Shown here: one piece after another, positions 36,467-44,788 of the stretch
How the letters are laid out: each line of letters opens with the position of its first letter
Numbering within the stretch: the stretch's first letter is position 1
Origin: Hyphomicrobiaceae bacterium
GTDB lineage: Bacteria > Pseudomonadota > Alphaproteobacteria > Rhizobiales > Hyphomicrobiaceae
Assembly: GCA_030655135.1 (NCBI GenBank)
Contig: JAURWC010000023.1
Coordinates: 1-64,000 of the forward strand
Direction: 5' to 3'
Length of the DNA: 64,000 nt
Position numbers and translations under genes: made by a program
Notes under the pieces: model-generated
What the model was told of the DNA's origin: nothing
Databases searched by the model: none
What the model saw: the letters and a program-made list of their open reading frames with translations, nothing else

Positions 36467-38527
36467 ATGTCGCAATCTGTCGACCGCCTGAAAGAACTGC
36501 TGTTCGACACGGAGGCTCGTGCCCTCTCGGATGTGCAGCGACGTCTTTCGAAATCGGAATCCGATCTGCTGTCGCATCGCCGCGAGTTAGCCGAGCGGCT
36601 CGACGAGGTCTTTGCGCGCGCCGGAACCGAAGAGCGCTTTCGCCTTTCCGTTGCCTCAGTGCTCGACCGCGCCTTGCGCCACGCCGAAACCGAACGCCAC
36701 GCCGAGCTGTCAGCAGCCGTCGCCCCTCTGATCGTACGCACGATCCGGACAGAAATCACCAACAGCCGCGACGAACTTGTCGACGCCCTGTATCCCATTA
36801 CAGGCCGCATGGTGAAGGCCTACGTCGCCAGCGCGATTGCTGATCTCGCCGCACAGATCAACCGCAAGGTCGAAGGCAACCCCGTCATGCTGCGCTTGCG
36901 CAGCCTGATGTCCGGAAGGTCCGTGTCAGAACTCGCATTGGCCGACTCCAATACGTTGAAGGTTGAAGAGATCTATCTCATTCGCCGCGGTACGGGCGAA
37001 CTCGTCGGCCGCTGGCCGCTGGCCGAGGAACACAACCGCAGCCAGGCCATGAGCGGCGTGCTGGCCGCGATCAACGAGTTTGCCAGCGACGCCTTCGGCA
37101 ACGACGGCTCATCACTGCGCCGGATCGACATGGGCGATGCCTGCGTTTATCTGCGCGCCTCTCCACTGTACTTGCTGGCTGCTCGCTGCACCGGCGCAGC
37201 ACCCGCCAGCGCCGAACGCTTGCTTGATGACGCGTTGCTGTCCACGATCGAGCGCTGTCAGACGTTGACGGCGAACGCGCCAGTCGTGGGCATGCAGCAC
37301 CCGCCGCCCTATCAAAGCCAGCTAGGCCGGCTTTCCGATCAGCTCTCGCTCGGCTTCAGCGGCATATCGGCCAGCGAACGCCGCTCGTCAGCCTCTCCCG
37401 CACTCGTGCTGCTGGGGCTCATTGCTCTGGCACTGGCCGGCATGGGCGCGTGGATCGTGCTCGACCGCTACTTCGTTCACCGCGCACAGGACATCGCGCA
37501 AGCCGCCATCGCCGCTACCCCGGGCACCAAAGGATACCTCGTCAATATCGACGTCAGCAGTTTTGGCCGGCGTGTTGCACTTACCGGCCTGATGCAGGAT
37601 GACTCTGTCAAAGCAGCGCTGTTGCAGCGCCTTCACCACGATCTACCCAGCACTGAAATCAACGACCGGCTTACACCACTGCCCGGCGTGCATGGCAAAA
37701 TCGGCCCTGCGATCGAACGCGCGTCTGTAACAGCCTCGTTGCAGCGAGCCGCGCTGCGGCTTGAGCAAGCCACGGCCGACCTGCCGCAGATGGCCGCCGG
37801 CGCGAAAGATCCTGCCCATCGCGACTTGCTCAATCGCGCTGCATCGCTCGCCACGAAATCCGCACGCAATCTCCGCGACGAGGCAAGCGCGCTCTACATA
37901 AAGCCCCGCGACCAGTCGAAACTCAGCGATCAGCTCCGCCAGCTGGCTGCAGCTATCGGCGCTATTGCCGGCGGCGACGCCCCGCCCGCCGCGATCGAAC
38001 CTGCCAGTCAATCTGAAACGGCACCGGAAAGCGCTAGGCGGCTAGAACTTGCAGCGGATCAACTGGCGACCATCGTCGCCGCCGCCTTCCAGGCAGATGC
38101 TGTCCGCCGCAACCTTCCACCACCCGCACCCCAGGTCGTTCGCGCGGCCGATATTACGGCTTTCGAGCGCCTTTCCGTCTTCGTGCGCACACATGCCGTG
38201 TTCTTTGGAGACGACCTGAACTACCGCCGTGACGAGCAAGCCGCCAAGACCTTGGACGACCTTGCCGCCCTAATGCGCGAAACCGATGCCTTGGTGCGTA
38301 TCGTCGGCTATACCGATGCCAAGGGTAGCGCCGACCGCAACACGGCACTCAGCGAGAACCGCGCGCGCAAGATTTTCGACGCGCTGACGACACGCGGTGT
38401 GGCAGCCTCAAGGCTCGTCGCCGTTGGCCGTCACGACGCCAACCAAATTGCATCCCTTATCGGCGAAACGAGCCCGAACCGCCGCGTCGAGTTCGAACTC
38501 GGCTTCGACGGCGAAAGCAGCCAATGA
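36467..38527 (+). CDS. Inner-membrane OmpA/MotB-like protein with long cytoplasmic N-terminus
   Basis: 686 aa. The first 300 residues are cytoplasmic: a helical start (VDRLKELLFDTEARALSDVQ), the block ELVDALYPITGRMVKAYVAS, and a region (about 165-270, VEEIYLIRRGTGELVGRWPL then MSGVLAAINEFASDAFG) that reads like a roadblock/longin-type alpha-beta sensor. One membrane helix follows (about 312-333), then a periplasmic linker and a C-terminal OmpA peptidoglycan-binding domain (about 571-684; VRIVGYTDAKGSADRNTALS). No signal peptide is present, so it spans the inner membrane with its OmpA domain on the wall. The stop overlaps the GTPase start (ATGA). Confidence 0.85.
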   Translation: MSQSVDRLKELLFDTEARALSDVQRRLSKSESDLLSHRRELAERLDEVFARAGTEERFRLSVASVLDRALRHAETERHAELSAAVAPLIVRTIRTEITNSRDELVDALYPITGRMVKAYVASAIADLAAQINRKVEGNPVMLRLRSLMSGRSVSELALADSNTLKVEEIYLIRRGTGELVGRWPLAEEHNRSQAMSGVLAAINEFASDAFGNDGSSLRRIDMGDACVYLRASPLYLLAARCTGAAPASAERLLDDALLSTIERCQTLTANAPVVGMQHPPPYQSQLGRLSDQLSLGFSGISASERRSSASPALVLLGLIALALAGMGAWIVLDRYFVHRAQDIAQAAIAATPGTKGYLVNIDVSSFGRRVALTGLMQDDSVKAALLQRLHHDLPSTEINDRLTPLPGVHGKIGPAIERASVTASLQRAALRLEQATADLPQMAAGAKDPAHRDLLNRAASLATKSARNLRDEASALYIKPRDQSKLSDQLRQLAAAIGAIAGGDAPPAAIEPASQSETAPESARRLELAADQLATIVAAAFQADAVRRNLPPPAPQVVRAADITAFERLSVFVRTHAVFFGDDLNYRRDEQAAKTLDDLAALMRETDALVRIVGYTDAKGSADRNTALSENRARKIFDALTTRGVAASRLVAVGRHDANQIASLIGETSPNRRVEFELGFDGESSQ

Positions 38528-39024
38528 GCGCGCCCGCATACAAAGTCATGCTGCTGGGGCAAATCGGTGTCGGCAAAAGCTCGATCGTCCAGCGTCTGGT
38601 ATTCGATCGCTTCGAAACATCCTACAAGCCGACTATCGGCGTCGACGTTTATCGCTACGAGGCCGAGGCCGATGATCGCCCTGTTCCCATGATCGTGTGG
38701 GACAGTGACGGGAACCTGGGTGATGCAATGTTCCGCCACGTCTACCTGAAGGAAGCATCCGCAGCTCTGATCGTCGGCGACATCACGCGCCAGGATACGA
38801 TCGACTCGATGCCGGCCATCGCCGCTGCTTTCCGCACGCGCCTACCGGGCCGCAGCGTTTCATTCCTCGTCAACAAGACCGACCTTTGGGATGGACAGGC
38901 ATTGTTCGATGCCGAGTTGGCCCGCGATGGAGAACTCATATTTCGCACCAGCGCGCTGACCGGCGACAATGTTAAGCGCGCTTTTGCGGAAACGGCCAAG
39001 GCCATCGTGCGGCGCACGGCATGA
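38524..39024 (+). CDS. Ras/Rab-like small GTPase
   Basis: 166 aa single-domain G protein of the Ras superfamily. P-loop GQIGVGKSS (residues 12-20), switch I KPTIGVD with Thr37, switch II VWDSDGN (residues 58-64), NKTD and the SAL motif near residue 145 are all in place. The catalytic Gln of WDTAGQ is replaced by Asn64, so intrinsic hydrolysis may be slow and a GAP-like partner needed. No lipidation motif at the C-terminus. Stop and start codons overlap by 4 nt with both neighbours, an OmpA-like membrane protein and a histidine kinase. MglA is the nearest bacterial analogue by role; the sequence looks more Rab-like. Confidence 0.87.
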   Translation: MSAPAYKVMLLGQIGVGKSSIVQRLVFDRFETSYKPTIGVDVYRYEAEADDRPVPMIVWDSDGNLGDAMFRHVYLKEASAALIVGDITRQDTIDSMPAIAAAFRTRLPGRSVSFLVNKTDLWDGQALFDAELARDGELIFRTSALTGDNVKRAFAETAKAIVRRTA

Positions 39025-40187
39025 CGGCGGCGTTGTCGCGAATGCGGGATGCGCCGCTCGTCAGCGCCAGCAGATTGCTCGCCGAACGCGGCTTCTACGG
39101 CATTATCTGGGTAAACAGTGATCTCGCCGTTTCAGCGCGATATGGCGACCTCGTCGGCTTCGTCGACGTCGGCGCACCATTGACCGATAGCCTTCTCCCG
39201 TTCGCCGGTATGGAGCAGGACCTCCTGACGCTGGTGAACAAACCGCATTCGGTGCTCGACGTGCCCTCCGTCACGATCTTCACGAAGCACGATCGGACAC
39301 CGCGCCTGAACCTGGCAGCTGTGTGGTCGCAATCCGAACAGAGCATCCTGGTGCTCGTTTCGCGTGCCGTATTGAGTTCCGACTTGGAAGTAGAGCTCAA
39401 CCGGCAGATCCGCGCGCGCCTCATCGCCGAGGCTGATGTCGTGGCCAAGTCCGTAGAACTGCAGCGGGCCAATGGCGACCTGCAGCAGTTCGCGTCGATC
39501 ATCTCTCACGACCTTAAGGCGCCCATGCGCGAGTTGCGCTTTCTTGCCGACGATGCCGATACCCTTTTGGCTGCCGGCGATATCGATCAAGCGCGGCAAA
39601 CGTTATTGGCAATGCGGCAGCAGTCGCGCCGGATGTCCGATATGATGTCGTCCCTGCTCGGCTACGTCACGGCGGCGCAGAGGTCAGAAGCCCTCGAAGA
39701 CATCGACACGGCCGCACTGGTGACAACGATCGTCGAGAGCCTCCCCCGGCCCGCCGGAATGACGATCAACATCGACGGCCGCTGGCCGAAAATGACGACG
39801 CTTGCGGCGCTACTCGATCTCGTCCTGCGCAACCTGATCGACAACGCCATATCTCATCACGACAAGGACACCGGCATCATTTCCGTTGCGGTCGTCGAGG
39901 AAGAAGAAGCGCTGGAGATCAGCGTAACCGATGATGGGCCAGGCATCCCGCCGGAACACCAGACGGCGATCTTTTTGCCGTTCAGAACGCTCGCGGCCGC
40001 TGGCGCCAACGCCAGCAGCAGCGGCATGGGGCTCGCGATCGTGGAGCGTGCTCTTTCGAGCATAGGGGGCAGCATCAACGTCGCATCCGATGCCCCGAAG
40101 ACACGTGGAACCAGTTTTCGAGTACGTTGGCCAAAGACGATCTCTGCAATGCTGAAAAACCGGTCGACATCACCCTTGGCAGGGTGA
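39021..40187 (+). CDS. Soluble histidine kinase coupled to the GTPase
   Basis: 388 aa with no membrane helix. The N-terminal 120 residues are PAS-like (GFYGIIWVNSDLAVSARYGD). A coiled linker leads to the H-box SIISHDLKAPMRELRFLADD and a full ATPase domain: N-box NLIDNAISHHDK, G1 DDGPGIPPEH, G2 SSGMGLAIVERAL. The start overlaps the GTPase stop (ATGA), so stoichiometric synthesis is likely. The PAS-like region and the GTPase could form one switch. Output probably passes to the receiver gene 36 nt downstream. Confidence 0.88.
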   Translation: MTAALSRMRDAPLVSASRLLAERGFYGIIWVNSDLAVSARYGDLVGFVDVGAPLTDSLLPFAGMEQDLLTLVNKPHSVLDVPSVTIFTKHDRTPRLNLAAVWSQSEQSILVLVSRAVLSSDLEVELNRQIRARLIAEADVVAKSVELQRANGDLQQFASIISHDLKAPMRELRFLADDADTLLAAGDIDQARQTLLAMRQQSRRMSDMMSSLLGYVTAAQRSEALEDIDTAALVTTIVESLPRPAGMTINIDGRWPKMTTLAALLDLVLRNLIDNAISHHDKDTGIISVAVVEEEEALEISVTDDGPGIPPEHQTAIFLPFRTLAAAGANASSSGMGLAIVERALSSIGGSINVASDAPKTRGTSFRVRWPKTISAMLKNRSTSPLAG

Positions 40188-40223
40188 CAAGCTGCGGTCG
40201 CCGAAGTAACTGGAAAATTAATT

Positions 40224-40679
40224 ATGGCCGCATCTGAAACGGGTAGCGCTTTTCTTGAACGGAAGAGCACCGTGAGCAAGCAGCGCACCGCGTTGCCGGA
40301 TTTGCGCGACGTGCTCGTGATCGATGACAACGATGTGGATGCCAAAAGGCTGACCGCAACCCTGCGCGTCATCTTGGGTTATGAAATCCAAGTGCGCCGC
40401 GCCGCAACGATTGCAACAGCGCTTGATTGCGTCATTGAACGCAAGCCGGATCTTATCTTCCTCGATGACGTTCTAAAGCCGAGCGACAGCGCGACGGAAA
40501 CCATCCCTTTTCTGCGTCACGCCAACTACACCGGCCCGATCATCGTCGTGAGCGGCGAATTCACGCGCAACCGCCACGTGGAGTTACGCGCCGGCGGCGC
40601 TACCGAAATCATCCATAAGGACGACGTCGACAGCGTGCGGCTAACAGAGGCGATGGTTCAGGTCTTCAGCGGCGGATAG
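40224..40679 (+). CDS. Single-domain response regulator of the GTPase operon
   Basis: 151 aa. After a 25-residue variable start comes the receiver: VLVIDDNDVDAKRLTATLRV, phospho-acceptor in LIFLDDVLKPSDSA, Ser/Thr in IIVVSGEF and Lys in EIIHKDDVDS. No output domain. It may act on a target by contact or send phosphate further. It is 36 nt behind the kinase gene. A GTG at codon 17 is a possible alternative start. Confidence 0.85.
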   Translation: MAASETGSAFLERKSTVSKQRTALPDLRDVLVIDDNDVDAKRLTATLRVILGYEIQVRRAATIATALDCVIERKPDLIFLDDVLKPSDSATETIPFLRHANYTGPIIVVSGEFTRNRHVELRAGGATEIIHKDDVDSVRLTEAMVQVFSGG

Positions 40680-40732
40680 GAAACGCCCTGACGAGCTCCC
40701 AAGCCGGAAACGTCACAGAAAGTGTCCGGCCC

Positions 40733-41428
40733 ATGGCAAGCTCCTCAGTATCGTCGCGATGGTATCACCCCGTCTCGGTCGCACGCGCCTTCATTGCCCG
40801 ACCGAAGCTGCTAGTCGCCATCGGCATCGGCCTGATCCTTTACCTCGTCTTGCCGCAGACCCTGGCCGGCTCGGCCCGGACTACGTTGGCCTGGGATGCC
40901 GGTGCCTTCGTTTACCTGGCCGGCGCCGTCTGGATCATGACAGGAGAAGGCCCCGCGGATATTCGCAAGCGCGCAGCCGATCACGACGAAAGCGCGCTCA
41001 TCATTCCGATGATCGTCGCGGCGGCGATCGCTGCGTGCTTTTTGGCGGTTGCCGGAGTCCTTTCGGAAGCCAAAGCGGCGGCAGCCGACACCAAGCCCCT
41101 TTATCTTCTGCTGGCCGGAAGCACGATCGCACTCTCTTGGTTCGTAATGCAAACAGTGTTCACCATCCATTACGCCCATGAGTTTTACGCCCCGCGCGGG
41201 GGAAGCGATAAGCCTGAAAGTTGCCTCGGCTTTGCTGGCGAGGAGAAACCCGACTATTGGGACTTCCTCTATTTCTCATCGACGATAGGTGCGACGTCAC
41301 AGACGTCGGACACCGAGGTCAGCACATCGAAGATGCGGCGGCTGGTGACAGCACATTCGATAATATCGTTCTTTTTCAACACGATAGTTCTGGCCCTCAT
41401 GATAAATATTGCCGCCAGCATGATCTGA
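40733..41428 (+). CDS. DUF1345 membrane protein
   Basis: 231 aa with five or more helices (LLVAIGIGLILYLVLP, AGAFVYLAGAVWIM, IIPMIVAAAIAACFLAVAG, LLAGSTIALSWFVMQTVF). The DUF1345 hallmark is present: FTIHYAHEFY, then DYWDFLYFSSTIGATSQTSD and the last helix FFFNTIVLALMINIAASMI. The pore-like SxxTIGxTSQTSD segment recalls two-pore K-channel regions; transport is speculation. It follows the response regulator by 53 nt on the same strand and may belong to that operon. Confidence 0.85.
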   Translation: MASSSVSSRWYHPVSVARAFIARPKLLVAIGIGLILYLVLPQTLAGSARTTLAWDAGAFVYLAGAVWIMTGEGPADIRKRAADHDESALIIPMIVAAAIAACFLAVAGVLSEAKAAAADTKPLYLLLAGSTIALSWFVMQTVFTIHYAHEFYAPRGGSDKPESCLGFAGEEKPDYWDFLYFSSTIGATSQTSDTEVSTSKMRRLVTAHSIISFFFNTIVLALMINIAASMI

Positions 41429-41556
41429 AATTCACCTCGTTTTCCACAGGGCACCCCGGTCGGGTTGGCAGGGGGTCACCTTCCTGCCTATATTCGCGCC
41501 CAACGAATTGCTGCTATGCAGCAAATTTCACAAATATCATTTCAGGAGGGATGCTC

Positions 41557-41802
41557 ATGATGGCCATGCGAGCTGTCATCGTTGGAACCGTGCTTTCTGC
41601 GAGCCCGCTGGCGTTCGCCGAAGAGTTTCAGCTACCGAAGGAAGTCACGCCCGCCATGCGCGCCGCGTGCGAGAGCGACGTGCGCCGTCTGTGCATCGGC
41701 CAGAACCCGACCGTCGCGAAGGTCAAGGCCTGCGTCTACTCCAAATTTTTCCGTCTGGGCCGCAAATGCCAAGTCGAGCTTGCCGCAGCCGGTCTCCGCT
41801 AA
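41557..41802 (+). CDS. Small secreted Cys-rich protein
   Basis: 81 aa. A signal peptide (MMAMRAVIVGTVLSASPLAF, cleavage at FAEE) precedes a mature domain of about 57 aa with four Cys in the pattern CESDVRRLC..VKACVYSKF..RKCQVEL, as in cysteine-rich GLG1-like repeat proteins of alphaproteobacteria. The ATG at 41557 is 7 nt after AGGAGG; an ATG at 41551 is too close. A hairpin terminator follows the gene. Confidence 0.75.
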   Translation: MMAMRAVIVGTVLSASPLAFAEEFQLPKEVTPAMRAACESDVRRLCIGQNPTVAKVKACVYSKFFRLGRKCQVELAAAGLR

Positions 41803-41825
41803 CGCGCTAGTACGCCTGATCAAGA

Positions 41826-41855
41826 AACGCCGCGCGTCCGATGGACGGCGGCGTT
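41826..41855 (+). terminator. Hairpin terminator
   Basis: AACGCCGC-G-CGTCC pairs with GGACG-GCGGCGTT around a GAT loop (13 pairs, one bulge), followed by CTGATTCTT. The T-run is imperfect. Confidence 0.5.
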
Positions 41856-41900
41856 CTGATTCTTAAATCGTCACGCTAGCGCTACCAGGCAAAGGCCGCT

Positions 41901-43103
41901 TCAGGCGGCCTTGGCCGCTTCCGGCCGGCCGATGGACGCCACGTATTCCATTGCCGCAGCGACGCCGCCTTTGCGATGCGGAATGCCGGCCAATTCAAGG
42001 CCCATCTCCACGCCCGTCAAAGCACCAAGCAACGTCAGTTCGTTCGTGTAACCGAGATGGCCGATGCGGAACGCCTTGCCCGCAAGCTTGTTCAAGCCCG
42101 AACCCAGCGCCATGTTGAACCGCTCCAACACCAGGGTACGCAACGCATCCGAGTTGTGGCCCTCAGGCACGGCGATCGTCGTCACGGCCGGCGAATAGTA
42201 TTTCGGATCCCGGCACCAGATCTCCAGCCCCCAAGCCTGCACGGCGCGGCGCGTGGTTTCCGCCAGCCGCTCGTGCCGGGCAAAGACGTTCTCCAGGCCT
42301 TCTTCGTTCAGCATGTCGATGGCTTCGTCGAGGCCGTACAGCAAGCCGGTAGCTGGCGTGTAGGGGAAGAACCCGTTGGCATTGTTCGCCAGCATATCGT
42401 CCCACGCAAAGTAGGACCGCGCCAGCTTCGCCGTCTTCGAGGCTTCGATCGCCTTCGGGCTGATCGCGAGCAAAGACAAGCCAGGCGGCAGCATCAAGCC
42501 CTTCTGCGAACCGGCGATCGTGCAGTCGATGCGCCATTCGTCGTGGCGAAGGTCCATAACGCCGAGCGACGAAATTGTGTCGACCATCAGCAGCGCCGGA
42601 TGCTTTACGGCGTCCATCGCCTGGCGGATCTCGTCGATCCACGACCGGCAACCCGTCGACGTTTCGTTCTGCACGACGCAGACCGCCTTGATGGCGTGCG
42701 CCGTATCCTGGCGCAGACGCGCTTCGATGACGTTCGCCTCGGCGCCAACGCGCCAGTCGGTTGCGAGGAATTCCGTCTTGAGACCCAGGCGATCGGCCAT
42801 CTGCTTCCACAGCAAACCGAACTGGCCGGTCTCGACCATCAACACCTGGTCGCCTGGCGAAAGCGTATTGGTCAGCGCAGACTCCCAGGCGCCCGTTCCC
42901 GACGAGGGAAACAGCAGCACCGGGTTCTCGGTCTTGAAGATCGTCTTGACGTTGGCCAGCACACGCTTGGCGAGCTTTTGGAACGCCGGACCGCGATGGT
43001 CCAGGATCTGTTCCGACATCGCGTTCATGATGCGGTCGGGCACGGGCGTCGGGCCCGGGATCTGCAGGAAATGGCGGCCAGCACGTGTCGTCGAGTTCGG
43101 CAT
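41901..43103 (-). CDS. sgaA: Serine-glyoxylate aminotransferase
   Basis: 400-aa class V PLP aminotransferase. The family opening GRHFLQIPGPTPVPDRIMNA and the PLP lysine in AGSQKGLMLPPG are clear; SSGTGAWESALTNTLSPGD binds the cofactor phosphate. It converts glyoxylate and serine to glycine and hydroxypyruvate, a serine-cycle step of methylotrophs. The start (MPNSTTRAGRH) has GGGGATT before it. Other serine-cycle genes are not next to it. Alanine-glyoxylate activity is a lesser alternative. Divergent from the amidase gene. Confidence 0.93.
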   Translation of the reverse strand: MPNSTTRAGRHFLQIPGPTPVPDRIMNAMSEQILDHRGPAFQKLAKRVLANVKTIFKTENPVLLFPSSGTGAWESALTNTLSPGDQVLMVETGQFGLLWKQMADRLGLKTEFLATDWRVGAEANVIEARLRQDTAHAIKAVCVVQNETSTGCRSWIDEIRQAMDAVKHPALLMVDTISSLGVMDLRHDEWRIDCTIAGSQKGLMLPPGLSLLAISPKAIEASKTAKLARSYFAWDDMLANNANGFFPYTPATGLLYGLDEAIDMLNEEGLENVFARHERLAETTRRAVQAWGLEIWCRDPKYYSPAVTTIAVPEGHNSDALRTLVLERFNMALGSGLNKLAGKAFRIGHLGYTNELTLLGALTGVEMGLELAGIPHRKGGVAAAMEYVASIGRPEAAKAA

Positions 43104-43348
43104 AACAATCCCCGTTGAAGCACTGGCGGTACGGCCACGCTTGCCCGGAACGAAAGACTCGTTCCGGATAGGCAAACGTTGGCCCAAGGTTTGAAATGCC
43201 CGCCAAAGAGGCAGGCAGCTATGATTTGAAAGGTCGCCCCCGTCAAGCCCGAACAAAGGTTGAAAAGCGCGTCAAACTGTTGAATTTGCGCCTTTGCTGC
43301 AGCGGCGCGGCGACAGACCGCGCTGCGGCGCGAGTAGGGGGGGACGCC

Positions 43349-44647
43349 ATGAACGACAGCAATCGGCCGGCTACGATGAGCGCCACCGCAGCCGCAGCAG
43401 CCATCCGCCAAGGCAGGCTGACCTCGCTCGAGCTTGTAAGCGGCTGCCTGCAGCGGATTTCCGAGCGAGAAGATGCCGTCGCCGCCTGGGCCCACCTGGA
43501 CCAGGACTACGCGCTTCAGCAAGCCAGCGCCGCTGACGCGGCAGTCGCCAGCGGCAAGCCGCTCGGCGCGCTGCACGGCGTGCCTGTCGGCGTAAAGGAT
43601 ATCATCGATACATCCGACTTTCCCACCGAGAACGGCACACCCGCGTTCGCCGGCCGCCGCCCTCAAACTGATGCGGCCGTCGTGACCGCGCTTCGGGCAG
43701 CCGGCGCCGTTATCTTGGGCAAGACCGTCACCACCGAACTGGCATTCTTCGGCCCCGGCAAAACGCGCAATCCGCATGATCCCGAACGCACACCTGGTGG
43801 GTCCTCGTCCGGCTCCGCAGCAGCCGTTGCCGATGGGCAGGTTCCGCTGGCCCTTGGCACACAAACCGCAGGCTCGATCCTGCGGCCGGCGTCATACTGC
43901 GGCTGCATCGGCTTCAAGCCGACGTTCGGCCTCGTCCCGCGCGAAGGTGTACTGGCCCAATCCGCTCCACTCGATACCATCGGCGGATACGCGCGATCGA
44001 TCGACGACCTCGCCCTGCTCATCGACATCTTGTCAGGCGACACGCGCCAACCAGTGACGAAAGCCGTTGCAGCGGCCGGGACGCAAAGCAGATCCTTGCG
44101 TCTCGCGTTCGTTCGGACGGCGTCCTGGCCGATGGGCGAGCCGGCGATGCTCGCGGCCGTCAGCGAATACGCGGTAAGCATCGGTGCCACCGAAATCGCA
44201 CTGCCCGACAGCTTCACGCGCGGCATCACGGACCAGCAGGCCGTGCAGTTCCGCGACATCGCCCGCAACTATGGACCGATCCTGGATACCAATCGGGGCG
44301 TGATGAGTACCAAGCTCGCCGAAGTCGTGGCCCTCGGCCGGGCCGTTACGGACGCCCAGTACGACGCAAGCCTGGCAAGGCGCCAGCCGCTGTATGAGGA
44401 ATTTGGTGTCCTGTTCCGCGACTTCGACGCCGTGTTGACGCCGGCCGCGCCTGGAATTGCTCCTGTAGGATTGGGCGCTACCGGCAGCCCGGCTTTCAAC
44501 GCGCTGTGGACCTATCTTGGCGTTCCCGCAATCAGCCTTCCGTTGCTCACTGTCGACAACATGCCGCTAGGCATTCAGGCCGTAGCGCTGCGCGACCGCG
44601 ATAGCGAACTGCTTTCCGCCGCCGCCGGTTTGCTGCAGTCCGCCTGA
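43349..44647 (+). CDS. Amidase (amidase-signature family)
   Basis: 432 aa. The Ser-cisSer-Lys triad is visible: Lys83 in GVPVGVKDIID, the cis-Ser in the loop PGGSSSGSAAAV (residues 149-160), and nucleophile Ser176 in TQTAGSILRPA. It is shorter than GatA and has no gatCB neighbours, so it is a free amidase of unknown substrate. The start at 43349 follows an AGGGGGGG tract; codons further upstream lack support. A bidirectional terminator separates it from gcrA. Confidence 0.9.
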   Translation: MNDSNRPATMSATAAAAAIRQGRLTSLELVSGCLQRISEREDAVAAWAHLDQDYALQQASAADAAVASGKPLGALHGVPVGVKDIIDTSDFPTENGTPAFAGRRPQTDAAVVTALRAAGAVILGKTVTTELAFFGPGKTRNPHDPERTPGGSSSGSAAAVADGQVPLALGTQTAGSILRPASYCGCIGFKPTFGLVPREGVLAQSAPLDTIGGYARSIDDLALLIDILSGDTRQPVTKAVAAAGTQSRSLRLAFVRTASWPMGEPAMLAAVSEYAVSIGATEIALPDSFTRGITDQQAVQFRDIARNYGPILDTNRGVMSTKLAEVVALGRAVTDAQYDASLARRQPLYEEFGVLFRDFDAVLTPAAPGIAPVGLGATGSPAFNALWTYLGVPAISLPLLTVDNMPLGIQAVALRDRDSELLSAAAGLLQSA

Positions 44648-44669
44648 CGCGCCCATCCCGCCAATAAGA

Positions 44670-44705
44670 AAGCCGGAGACCACCCCCGTGGTCTCCGGCT
44701 TTTCC
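44670..44705. terminator. Strong bidirectional terminator
   Basis: AAGCCGGAGACCAC-CCCC-GTGGTCTCCGGCTT, a perfect 14-bp stem. A T-run follows on the plus strand and an A-rich run precedes it, so it serves both the amidase gene (plus) and gcrA (minus). Confidence 0.9.
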
Positions 44706-44788
44706 CCCTTCGGCCATGGCGCTTGCGCGCCGGCCGCTTCCCCCGAAGTCTATCAGCGCTTCCCCATCAGAAGCTCAATCAGCAGCGA

